Of a DNA stretch of 64,000 nucleotides, positions 36,691 to 46,713 are shown in pieces. The translations under genes and the position numbers were made by a program. Every line of letters starts with the position of its first letter. Position 1 is the first letter of the stretch. Below the pieces are notes generated by a model, which did no database searches, was not told where the DNA came from, and saw nothing but the letters and a program-made list of their open reading frames with translations. This stretch comes from Castanopsis chinensis (taxonomy: Eukaryota; Streptophyta; Magnoliopsida; Fagales; Fagaceae), in the NCBI GenBank assembly GCA_032878915.1, contig JAVQMG010000115.1:5174501-5238500 (forward strand), in the 5' to 3' direction.

Positions 36691-38043
36691 GTACTAGCAT
36701 AAATTTATTCCCTAATAAAATAAAAAACAAAATTCTTAGAATGAACCCACTAAAAACTTGAGATATACCTAATTAGGGAGAAAAAATTATCAACATATAA
36801 AATATTTTTAGTGTCGGCTTTTGGTTGTTTGTTTTTCATTATCAGATCAAAATAATAATGGTTTTAAACTTTCTTTTTTATGTAAACGAAATACGAACTC
36901 AAATCCCTTATGTAAAAGAATTTGCTACTAATATTGTAATTTCCATTAAGTGTACCAAAATGTGCCCTAAATGTAACCACTTCTTATTATACAATTAGTA
37001 ATTGCATAATAATAGAGCATTCGCATTAGATTCACCAATTTAATATTTCAACAAAAATTTATCTAAACTCGATCAAAACAAGCGTTCATCAGTCTCACTA
37101 AATTAATTAAAGTTTTTAAAGAGGATAGTGTCATTGCTACATGTAGTGAGCCTCTATCCTCACTACATTAAATTTCAATGTTAATAAAGTATTGAGACAG
37201 ATGTATATGTATGAAAATAATAGATAGCCAAACTAGCAAAGACAGAGTTTTTTAGATTTTTTTTTTTTTTTTTTAAGAAACGAGTTTTTTGAATTAGTTT
37301 AGCTAAATACTTAAAGAGATTAATGTAAATACTCTTATATTTGCACCTAATTCAGCCGGACATAGCAAACATATACTCCAAGCCATCACAAAATTATAAA
37401 TAGAGGTAATATCTTATAGGTTAGCCATGATTAAACCACATTAGGTTATGATTTTCAAGAAAAAATTAAGGTTAGAAAGTATTAAAAAATTGATTATTAA
37501 TATTTCACCATCGCATCTTTGATTCCAATGCTAATTTCACCTTACAATCATTTTCTCCTCTCTTACGCACGAACTGCCACTATTGTGTACTGCTAATCAA
37601 AACTAGTACACCTAAGGGATTAACCTAAACTTCTAAGCACTACCAACTGCCATCAAAATCTCCTATTATAGGTCATTTATCAAAATTGCTAAGAGAGAAA
37701 GATACACATTAATGAGAAAAAACATGAAATAATAAATAAACACGAAATGAAGCAATTAAGTGATTGATTACCCGCAAAAGACTTTAACTGTCATGCATTT
37801 TAAATTTACCAAAAATTTATGTAAAATTATTTATTTTTTTAGAAGAAGTGTATAATATTAAGAAAGAAGATTCCTCTAAACATTTTATGTTTGTACTTAA
37901 AGATAATTTTGTTAGGTTCAAATCTTCTAATTTTCATGGGATTCTCTACCAAATAAATTTCCTTAAATCTTAACCATTTTTTAATGATTTAATGGTCTAG
38001 ATTTTGACATGTTAACATTTTAATTGTTTTGTTTGCAAAATTA
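36691..38043. other. Intergenic AT-rich DNA
   Basis: No gene or structured repeat seen; a T-run at about 37257-37274. Confidence 0.4.
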
Positions 38044-38051
38044 TTTTATGC

Positions 38052-38778
38052 AATGTTATTAATTCCGTTTTGGAACCCATTTTGGTTTGTCTAGTAGAAC
38101 GAAATATTTCAGTATCGGCCTTTTCCGACGTACCGTTTCAAGGTGTTTTGGGGTTCCTAAAAAATATATATGTATATATAACTAGATATTATTACTATTA
38201 TATAAAGTAATGAATTTTATTTTAATTTTAAAAAAAATCTTAATTAAAGTGGGATTTAAAAAAATTGTTATTTATAATTTTTCTACAAATAATACAATAA
38301 ATATAGTGTATAAACTTTCACCTTAAAAAAAATTCATTGAAGTGGATAAAAAAAATTATGTAGATATTTTTGAACTTTTTACTTGTGGCATTGTTGTAAA
38401 TAACTATGTATTTATGAATAGTTTTTTAAGTAGGAAATTTCCTAGAAGTTTCCTTACCAGCAAGGATGAAGCTGAAGGAGACACAGTAGCTTTGAGTGTA
38501 GAGTTAGACGCAGCTTTAAGGAGAAACAATGGGGCTTTGAGTTCAAACCAAAAAGAAAATGAAGTAGTTAAGTTCAGAAGTGAGAAAAGGAAGCCAAAAT
38601 TCATACTGGCTGAAATTTCGGCCGAAATTTCCCAAAATAGGCTGGAACACCTGAAACATTTTGGAATTGGTCAGAATTTCATCCGAGGTGGAACAGAAGG
38701 TGTTTCTATTCTAGTTTTGGATATTGGTATGAGAAATTCCGTTTGTTCCGGTCGGAACGGATGAAATTAATAACAATG
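38052..38778. mobile_element. hAT-like non-autonomous DNA transposon, 727 bp
   Basis: Ends CAATGTTATTAATTCC and, inverted, CATTGTTATTAATTTC: 16-bp terminal inverted repeats with a CA start as in hAT elements. An exact 8-bp duplication, ATTTTATG, flanks it (38044-38051 and 38779-38786), the length expected for hAT. An internal 140-codon open frame (38342-38764) runs into the right terminal repeat and is not hAT transposase. Confidence 0.85.
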
Positions 38779-39254
38779 ATTTTATGAGTATTATTAGTGA
38801 AACATTAACATGGTAAAATTTAGACCCTTAAATCATAAAAGAGTGATTAGGATTAAAAAAAAAAAAATTTATTAGTACAATACCTTAAGAAATTTAGAAG
38901 ATCTGAATCTAATTTTGTTTCTCACAATCTTGCTAGATATGCCAAACATATCATATGTATTTGCTGTAATCCAAACTGATATGAATTTTCTTTAATTGAA
39001 TTTTCAACCTTCTTCCTAAAATTAAAAAAAAAAAAGTTAAGAAAGAAAATTTCAGATTTCTTTCCAATTTTTCAATATATTTTTAAATAAAAGAATTGAT
39101 AGGATGTAGCCTCCAAGTGGAAGCAAATTTACAAAATACCTTACCCGGCATATCGCCCTCCCTCGCTAATCATTTTGGAAATAATTTCTCCACCAAATTA
39201 GCAAAAATAATTACTGAGTTTAAAAAATTTCCCTTAAACAGCACCACCTACTCC

Positions 39255-39260
39255 TATAAA
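39255..39260 (+). promoter_or_regulatory. TATA box of the UDP-glucuronate 4-epimerase gene
   Basis: TATAAA in the context CTCCTATAAAACACC, 211 bp before the ATG. A start of transcription about 30 bp downstream would give a CT-rich 5'UTR of about 180 bases. An upstream ATG at 39285 opens a 36-codon frame that ends at 39395; whether it is in the mRNA depends on the exact start. Confidence 0.6.
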
Positions 39261-39465
39261 ACACCCCTCCTCTGACCTTTTCTGATGAACATCCCCAAAC
39301 TAACACCCCACCCCAAGTCAAATTCAAATTCTCTCTCACTCTCAAAACCAAACCCCAGGAAAAACATTCCCACCCCATCCCATCCCATCCCCTAAAAATA
39401 AAAAGAAGATAGGGATTTTGGGGTTGGTTGGTGTTTTTAGTTTGCCATTGAATTCATTTTCCCCA

Positions 39466-40764
39466 ATGTCACAACTTTCCCGTGGTAGTAGCAGTCTTGA
39501 TGACACTCCTTCCACCCCTGGAAAGTTCAAACCCTCGCCGTACATTCACCGCCTCCGCTTCCACAACTTGTCCAAATTCACTTTCTACTCCGCTTTCTTC
39601 TTAGCCATCCTCTGCTTCTTTTTCCTTCTCTCTCCTCCTTCTGGCTCCAACCCTCGCCGATCTCTCGGCTCCTATGGCGGCTCCGACTGGGAGCGCCACG
39701 TCACTCGCTCGGCTCGCCGCCGCTCCGACTCCGGCCTCACCGTCCTCGTCACCGGCGCCGCCGGCTTCGTCGGCACCCACGTCTCCATGGCCCTGAAGCG
39801 ACGAGGCGACGGCGTTTTGGGTCTCGACAACTTCAACCTCTACTACGAGCCCACCCTCAAGCGCAATCGCCAGAAGGAGCTCCAAAAGAATGGCGTTTTC
39901 ATCGTCGAGGGAGACTTAAACGACAAGTCGTTGTTGCATAAGCTCTTCGATGTCGTTGCTTTCACACACGTCATGCACCTCGCAGCGCAAGCTGGTGTTC
40001 GCTACGCTATGCAGAACCCAAGCTCTTATATCCATAGCAACATCGCTGGGCTTGTTAATCTTCTCGAGGTTTGCAAATCAGCCAACCCACAACCTTCGAT
40101 TGTCTGGGCTTCCTCGAGTTCTGTCTATGGATTGAATTCTAAGGTACCCTTTTCGGAAAAAGACCGAACCGATCAACCTGCGAGTCTCTACGCAGCAACG
40201 AAAAAGGCCGGTGAGGAAATTGCTCATACCTATAACCATATATACGGTCTTTCTGTTACAGGGTTAAGGTTTTTCACTGTGTATGGACCTTGGGGTCGAC
40301 CGGACATGGCGTATTTCTTTTTTACTAGAGATATTCTTAAAGGGAAAGTGATTAAGATATATGAGACTGCGGATCATGGTTCTGTGGCGAGAGATTTTAC
40401 TTACATTGATGATGTTGTGAAGGGTTGTTTGGCTGCGTTGGATACGGCGAAGAAGAGTACCGGAAGTGGTGGCAAGAAGAAGGGTCCTGCGCAATTTAGG
40501 ATTTTTAATTTGGGGAATACGGCACCAGTGCCGGTGAGTGAGCTTGTGAATATATTGGAGAAGCTTTTGAAGGTGAAGGCTAAGAGGTTGGTGTTGCCAA
40601 TGCCGAGAAATGGGGATGTGAAGTTTACGCACGCAAATATAAGCTCGGCGCATCGGGAGCTTGGCTATAGGCCCACTACTGATTTGGAGACAGGGCTGAA
40701 GAAGTTTGTGAAGTGGTATTTTAATTATTACAAGGAGGAGAAGAAGAAGATTAGTGCCTGGTGA
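39466..40764 (+). CDS. GAE: UDP-glucuronate 4-epimerase (Golgi membrane)
   Basis: Intronless gene for a 432-residue protein. The enzyme interconverts UDP-glucuronate and UDP-galacturonate with bound NAD+, supplying the pectin precursor; plant members are type II Golgi membrane proteins (family knowledge). Visible: a short cytosolic N-terminus with DDTPSTPGKF, one membrane span at about residues 38-57, a Rossmann VTGAAGFVG motif (95-103), SSSVYG (217-222) and the catalytic Y242xxxK246 (YAATK), followed by RFFTVYGPWGRPDMA, diagnostic of this epimerase group. The length fits the family (about 430-460). The ATG at 39466 is chosen because the frame upstream has no other ATG; the residues after it align with family N-termini. 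Arabidopsis has several paralogues; which one this equals cannot be told here. It looks intact and is likely expressed. Confidence 0.96.
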   Translation: MSQLSRGSSSLDDTPSTPGKFKPSPYIHRLRFHNLSKFTFYSAFFLAILCFFFLLSPPSGSNPRRSLGSYGGSDWERHVTRSARRRSDSGLTVLVTGAAGFVGTHVSMALKRRGDGVLGLDNFNLYYEPTLKRNRQKELQKNGVFIVEGDLNDKSLLHKLFDVVAFTHVMHLAAQAGVRYAMQNPSSYIHSNIAGLVNLLEVCKSANPQPSIVWASSSSVYGLNSKVPFSEKDRTDQPASLYAATKKAGEEIAHTYNHIYGLSVTGLRFFTVYGPWGRPDMAYFFFTRDILKGKVIKIYETADHGSVARDFTYIDDVVKGCLAALDTAKKSTGSGGKKKGPAQFRIFNLGNTAPVPVSELVNILEKLLKVKAKRLVLPMPRNGDVKFTHANISSAHRELGYRPTTDLETGLKKFVKWYFNYYKEEKKKISAW

Positions 40765-41046
40765 AGTTTCTCAATTTTTATTGGAATGTGTTTCACTCAT
40801 TTTGATGACTTTGTGCTCATTGCATTTGTCATAATCTTTATACTGTCATACGAGAGAGAATGATGTCCTGTGATTGATAAGCATTTTGTTGCAGGGCAGA
40901 GTATAAGAAACTTATGTTTTTTTTTTCCCACATGTTGCTGCTTTTATTTAGGGTGTTTCTTTTAGTGTAGGTGTTGTACAGTCCATGACTGATAGATCAC
41001 AGAGGCATTCTGATTGGCGGGTTTCATTTTATCATCTTGATGTTGA

Positions 41047-41052
41047 AATAAA
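41047..41052 (+). terminator. Candidate poly(A) signal of the epimerase gene
   Basis: AATAAA about 283 bp after the stop codon, followed by a TTTGT-rich stretch. This is a reasonable 3'UTR end, but plant signals are loose. Confidence 0.45.
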
Positions 41053-41059
41053 ATAGCAT

Positions 41060-41940
41060 TTGTTTGCAATGGATTTTTGTGTCTTTTGTGTGTGTGTGTT
41101 TTATGAGCTCTATGATACTGCAATTTTCTTCCCATTATTTTTTATATGAATTTTAGCTTATGATGATTATGGTTTACTTTATGTTTCCAAAAGGAATGTA
41201 CTTTGAGGTCACTGGTGCTTCTCTTACATTATTTATCCCACGATGCATAGTATTGCTTGTTTGTCATACTTCTGGTGTTGCTTGAGTATTGTTATGTGTG
41301 CAGTCACGCTGACATAGGTCACTTCGCCCTCCTGCTAGGTTACAGCACATGAAACGTGTAATGTGCACTGTACTGTGCCTTTTTAGAATATTTGAATGGC
41401 AAGGACATTGATGTAGGTTAGAGGAAGCATAGAAGAGAAATTTCTTCATGGTAACTAGTGCTATTAGACACAAATTAAGTTGGGTGATTCATTGTCCCCT
41501 TCTTCTTGCTTGATTCATTGGGTGGCTGGGTGATTAGTCTGTGCAGTTTGTGGCTCTACCATTTCAGTTGGTTCTTTAAGTTTACAGTATATGTGATAAT
41601 TTATTATCTCTAAACATTGTTGTGTTGGTTTTAGTTTTGTACTACTTGATTGAGTAGAACAGTAGAACTCCTCCCTCATCCTGATCAGAATTTCAATACA
41701 TATAACAGGAAGCCAAAAGTCTTAGGGTTTAGAGGTTGTCATACTTCATTGATGGTATATTCATATGTATTATTACTCTTAATTTAAAAGTAAAAAGGGG
41801 GGGGGGGGGGTGTTAACATTGTTTTGGAGGGATTGCTAGTATAGTAAGAGAAAGAACATAGGAAGCTTAAATCACATAGGTGTTGGAGGCTTGATTATTG
41901 TGACTTAACCAAATTTGTGGCCTGAATGTAATTGATATTT
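41060..41940. other. Downstream flank of the epimerase gene
   Basis: No gene recognised. A G-run lies at about 41798-41810. Confidence 0.4.
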
Positions 41941-41943
41941 ATT

Positions 41944-42885
41944 GGGTATCTGCAGCAATGATTTACTTTCTTAAATCACAACCAAGTACATTGAAGTTCA
42001 AGATATAAATGGTGGTGTTGGAGGTTTAACTAGCTAATAATTTATTAAAAAAAAAAAGTTTTAGTTCAATAATTTGCTGGTAGAGTAAAGGGATTGAGCA
42101 CATCCTTTGGGTTTTTGGCCTTTACCATTGGCATTGGTTTTTCTATGCACATTTGGGCACTTCTATATGTCTGAGTGATGGTAATATTATTGTAATGTTT
42201 TCGAATAAAACTTATCAATGTGGATTTTGGATCTAGAAGTTTTGCTCATATAGGGTATCTGCGGAAAGATTTTATTTCTTAAATCACATCCAAGTACATT
42301 GAAGTTCAAGATATAAATGGTGGTGTTGGAGGTTTAAGTAGTTCAATGATTTACCAAAAAAAAAAAAAGGTTCTAGTTCAATAATTTGGTGGTAGAATAA
42401 AGGGATTGAGCGCATTCTTTGGGTTGGCTTTTTGTCATTGGCTCTGGCATTGGTGTTTCTATGCACATTTGGGCACTTATGTATATTTCTAAGTGATGGT
42501 AAAATTATTGTAATGTTTTCGAACAGGGCTTACCAAGTGGATTTTGGATCTTGAAGTTTTGTTCATATTGGATATCTGTGGAAATGATTTTTTTTTTTTT
42601 TCTTAAATCACATCCAAGTACATTGAAGTTTAAGATATAAATGGTGGTGTTGGAGGTTTAAGTAATGATTTTAAAAAAAAATTTCTAGTTTGATATTTTT
42701 TCTGGTAGAATAAAGGGATTGAGCCCATTCTTTGGGTTAGCCTTTTGTCATTGGCACTGGCATTGGTGTTTCTATGCACATTTGGGCACTTATATATTGC
42801 TCAAGTATGGTAAAATTATTGTAATGTTTTCGAACAAGGCTTGTTGGTGTGGATTTTGGATCTAGAAGTTTGTGCGCATATTATT
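41944..42885. repeat. Three tandem copies of a ~310-bp unit
   Basis: Copies begin at 41944 (GGGTATCTGC), 42253 (GGGTATCTGC) and 42570 (GGATATCTGT). Shared blocks in each: AAGTACATTGAAGTT, GGTGGTGTTGGAGGTTTAA, an A-run, AAAGGGATTGAGC, CTATGCACATTTGGGCACTT and TGTAATGTTTTCGAA. Differences are mostly point changes and A/T-run length. No conserved reading frame. Confidence 0.92.
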
Positions 42886-43189
42886 TCTGGCTCTAAAGTC
42901 TAGACTAGTGCATAGAGTGGGCAAGTGAGTGTATTTGGCTTCGATACCTGAAACTGAGCCAAGTTCTAATTAGAGAGAATATTCAAAAACTCGTTTGGAA
43001 AAAATATTTGCTATTACCTGCTTGGGCAAGCTGAGTATAAAGTATAATTGATATTGTAATTTGAACAACACCAATGGTATTATTCCCATGGTTTTGTTTG
43101 CCAAGGTGCCATTGTTGGTAACGTGGAAATACAATGAGAACGGATTTTGTAATTTTGCAGCATTAATTGGTGGTGGAGGAAAAGTACCT

Positions 43190-44470
43190 CTTATTTAAGA
43201 GTACATAATCTTTGGTCATTGCAATCTCCCCTCCCCTCCCATTTGAACTGGAGAAAAATCTTTCCATATGGTGTCCATATATCTGACGTGAATGGGGGCA
43301 ATACTGTGTGAACTATTGAAAAATGAGGCAAAATCTTTAGTGGCATGATCCTTCTATCAGAAAAAGGCATCCCTGTAATAGCAATTAGCAAAGCTCACTT
43401 CCACAGATGAGCACGCACATGAAGACACAACCAAGGCCTCCCCAGTTTTCTGCTTTCTACAATTTCAGAATCACATTCAACAAAGTCCAGTTTAATCTGT
43501 CATAGGCCTTTTGTAGGTCCACTTTGATAGCCATGAAGCTTCCTATACCTTCCTTTTTTTGAGACTATGAAGAATTTCCTGTACAACCGCCTCAGTATCT
43601 CCCATCCATCTATCTGGTATGAATGTAGATTAACATGGACCATGGTGATTCCAGTTTCTGTAATAAAAGTCTTAATCTAGACCCTTCTAGTTTTGCAATG
43701 ATTTTGTATTTACATTACATAAGCTAATTAGCCTGAAAAGATTAAAAGAGGATGAATTACCTATTTTTGGTATCTGAGCAATTAAGGAGTTGTTATCTCT
43801 TTGAGTAGCCTTCCCTTTTGAAATAATCTTCTGACAGCCTTGTTTTTTTTTCCCCCCAAGTATGGACCAGTACTTCTTGTAGAACATAATAGGTAACCCA
43901 TCTAGCCCTGGAGGCTGGAGCTTTTAGTGCAACCATTCCAAAGAGTGTCTATAATCTCCTGAAGGTAAGGGATTTGACATAACTAATCATTTTCTTGCTC
44001 TGTTATGAATGTCTAGATAAGGTCTTCCAAATCCATGGGAAAATCTGTCATCTCTTTAGTGAATAGCTCTTTAAATTTGCATAGGAAGTGCTAACTGATT
44101 TCCTTCTTGTTTATTATCCAATCTCTAGGATCAGCTTTGATGTCATCTATCGATTTCGATTTCCTTCCAATGATTTTTGAGAGATGGAATATTTGAGTTT
44201 TTATCTCTCGCTTTTAACCATACTTCTCTTGATTCTTGCCTCTATATGATCTCATTATGAAGGAACCGTTCATTTAGCTTAGACTGTAGCTTTACTTCAA
44301 TATTAGCATTCTTCTCAAAACACTCTTCTATCTGGGTTGTCAGGTCTCTAATTCTTGTTTGGCAATGACCATACTCCTCATTCCATCTTTTGAGAGCTCT
44401 TTTTGTGTTGTGCTTTTTTGGTATTTCGATTTTTCTTTCGGTAAAGTTTAAACCTTTTTAACCCTCTGCA
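43190..44470 (-). pseudogene. LINE (L1-type) ORF2 remnant, reverse transcriptase part
   Basis: On the minus strand, degenerate frames give, in order, a segment upstream of the RT (VWLKARDKNSNI), then FYKKYWSI, a SLIAQIPKI...F-R-ISLCN block, and AIKVDLQKAYDRLNW. These are the successive landmarks of plant L1 reverse transcriptase (fingers to first catalytic aspartate). Multiple frameshifts and stops; the YADD region and 3' end are missing. Confidence 0.8.
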
Positions 44471-44567
44471 GTCTTCAGCCATGCATTTTCAATGACCTCA
44501 GCATACCTTTGGACTCCAGTTGAAATGTAGCTGCTATATTCAAGCACTAAAAGAGTTATGAGCCTTA

Positions 44568-45373
44568 AAGCATCCACAGCAGGCGCTAGATTTTTAGCTA
44601 TTTGGTACTCCAAAAAGTTACTTTATCTATTTTACCTATTCACATATTGTTGTGGTAGATCTATTTTAGCTTTTAATACAATAAAATAATATAAACATTA
44701 CAATAAAATAATATATTTCTTACAATAAAATAATACAAATCTACAGCCGCCACAAAACAAACCCACAACAACCTGAAAATCCAGCAACCCAAATCTGAAA
44801 CCCACCACGCTGATACGCCGAAACCCACTCCTATTCATGAGCAAGCACAACCACAAGAGATAACCACTCTGATCCACGAGCAAGCACATCCATGACCCAG
44901 CGGCGGAGTGAAGGTGAAGGAAGAAGAGCACCAACCGTTTCGGCATTGAAACCACCCACGAACTGTTTCGGCACCGAACCCAACCATTGTCAAGCTTAGT
45001 CTTACCGTTTCGGCACCGAGATCCTCCCTGAAATCATCAACACTGTCCATCTCTGGTCTCTTTATGGAGGAAGAGAGGGGGGGAAAAAAAAAAAAAGGAA
45101 GGGAGAAGAGCTGAAGTGTATTTGGGCACAGTGCTATAGATGAGAGTAAATATTATTTAAATGAAAAGATAAATAAAATATTATTATTTTGGTATAGCTT
45201 TGAGCTACAATGCACAACTATCTTTGGCTGTGCACTGTAGCTCAAGATAGCTGTGCATTGTAGCTCAAAAGTTAAAAAATTTAGATATGCCTCCACTGCT
45301 ACAGCCCCAATTTTTAAGTTTGTGGTGCTAAAAATAGTTTTTTAGCTTTTTAACACCACTGCTGCAAGTGCTC
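44568..45373. mobile_element. PIF/Harbinger-like MITE, ~806 bp
   Basis: Left end AAGCATCCACAGCAG and right end, inverted, GAGCACTTGCAGCAG, flanked by TTA on both sides (44565-44567 and 45374-45376). TTA/TAA target duplication and these ends fit PIF/Harbinger. Subterminal text (AAAAAGTTACTTTATCTATT, AACAATAAAATAATAT-like) matches the larger element at 55317-58230, so both belong to one family. Short open frames inside are not genes. Confidence 0.75.
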
Positions 45374-45376
45374 TTA

Positions 45377-45853
45377 TAACTCAACTGACACCTCATGATA
45401 TTTTTAATGAAGATGTCTAAGATTCAACCCCCCCCCCCCCCCCTTCTCCTCTCTTCCCCAATGTGACTATCAAGTTTATCTTAAAAATATGCAAGAGCTA
45501 ACAAATTCATACCATTGAAAGCTCACACCTCTACCATGTATAACATCAACCATGAATAAATACATGGATACAACTTAAAAAATATATACTTTTTGCAACT
45601 GCAGATATGGTTTGGTGTGATTGTGTATAATACAAATGATACCAATGGTAGACTTATTTGAAAGTGATATTATTTGAATCAAAATAACCAAGTTGAAAAA
45701 AAAATTGAGAAGCAAACAAAACATACTAACCAAGTTAGTAGTTATGTTCTAAAAAAATTCATTAATTATGAAGGATATTGTGTCTCTAACATTATTCATT
45801 ATTTGACACTAAAGTTAAAATATTTGAAAAAGTTATTAGACTTCTAGGTAATT
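45377..45853. other. Intergenic DNA with a possible SINE head
   Basis: 45377-45480 has TAACTCAACTGACACC followed by GATTCAACCCCC, reminiscent of A- and B-boxes of a tRNA-derived SINE, and a C-run at 45429-45442. The remainder is AT-rich with nothing recognised. ATATA at 45854-45858 is element C's target duplication. Confidence 0.35.
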
Positions 45854-45858
45854 ATATA

Positions 45859-46678
45859 TGTAGGGTTAATAGGCTCAGGATATATGTTGGGCTAGTCCAA
45901 GAATGCTTGAAAGGTTGAAAGCTCAACCCAACAGTGTTAATTGGTCCTAGGATATAGGAAGGCCCGTCCTTGAAACAGTGTAGAAGGCGAAAAAGGTCAT
46001 GTCTGGTTAAAACGTTATGAGGCATAATGTCCGAGGATGGAAATGTTCTCGGCTACCAGTGGCTAAGGTGTAGAAGGGTAATCTGGCAGTTCAAAGGCAT
46101 TACTACTGAAAATCTTGAGCGCAAAGGCAAAGGAAGTGAAGGTAAAAGATAAGAAGAAAGGACACAAAATATCTAAAGTAAAGCTGCTACCACCGCAATG
46201 AAGACTCTGCAACTACTTCTCTGGTTGCATTAATCGAGAAACGATGTCTGAGTATTAGAATTCAGTTCTATAGCTACCGTTAAGAACTTTGGGGAAAAAG
46301 GTGATGGGACAAGTATTTAGATGAAGCCTCTGATTCCCATATGGAAGAAAGAGGAAAAGGAAGAGGGTGATATAAAATGCGAATGGAAGAGAAAATGTGG
46401 GGGGAGAAAAAAACATTAAGGAGAAGCAATTGTAGGAACCAAACAATTGTCGTTCATTGTAAGAAATACACAGTTATTGTCCTTGGCACTCATTTATAAA
46501 AGGCCTCTAGTTACGTAAATGATAAGTAAGATGTGTCTTGTGACCTGTTTTAATATTCACATTACCCACCATCCATAGACCTAGATTGGAAGCTCACTCT
46601 CTACAAATTTATTGTTTTGGGCTCTTTGGACCGGATACCTTTATATTATTGGGTCCAGGTGCAATTTGTGTCCTAAAA
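45859..46678 (+). repeat. 5' LTR of element C
   Basis: 820 bp; starts TGTAGGG. A TATA box (TATAAAAT) lies at 46371-46378 with TATAAAAGG in the partner copy. In the first 240 bp I count about 24 differences from the 3' LTR, mostly transitions. Confidence 0.93.
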
Positions 46679-46680
46679 AT

Positions 46681-46696
46681 TGGCGCCGTCTGTGGG
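46681..46696 (+). other. Primer-binding site of element C
   Basis: TGGCGCCGTCTGTGGG, two bases after the 5' LTR; the least altered of the three copies. Confidence 0.75.
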
Positions 46697-46713
46697 AAAT
46701 CTTGTGGTCTAGG

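Noticed and set aside
38342..38764. 140-codon open frame
   Set aside because: It lies in a hAT-like element and runs into its terminal inverted repeat; no family match recognised.
39601..39885. 94-codon minus-strand frame
   Set aside because: It is the shadow of the GC-rich start of the epimerase gene.
44698..45050. Minus-strand frames of 71-85 codons
   Set aside because: They lie inside the Harbinger-like MITE and include a short repeated motif (CGTTTCGGCAC); no domain.
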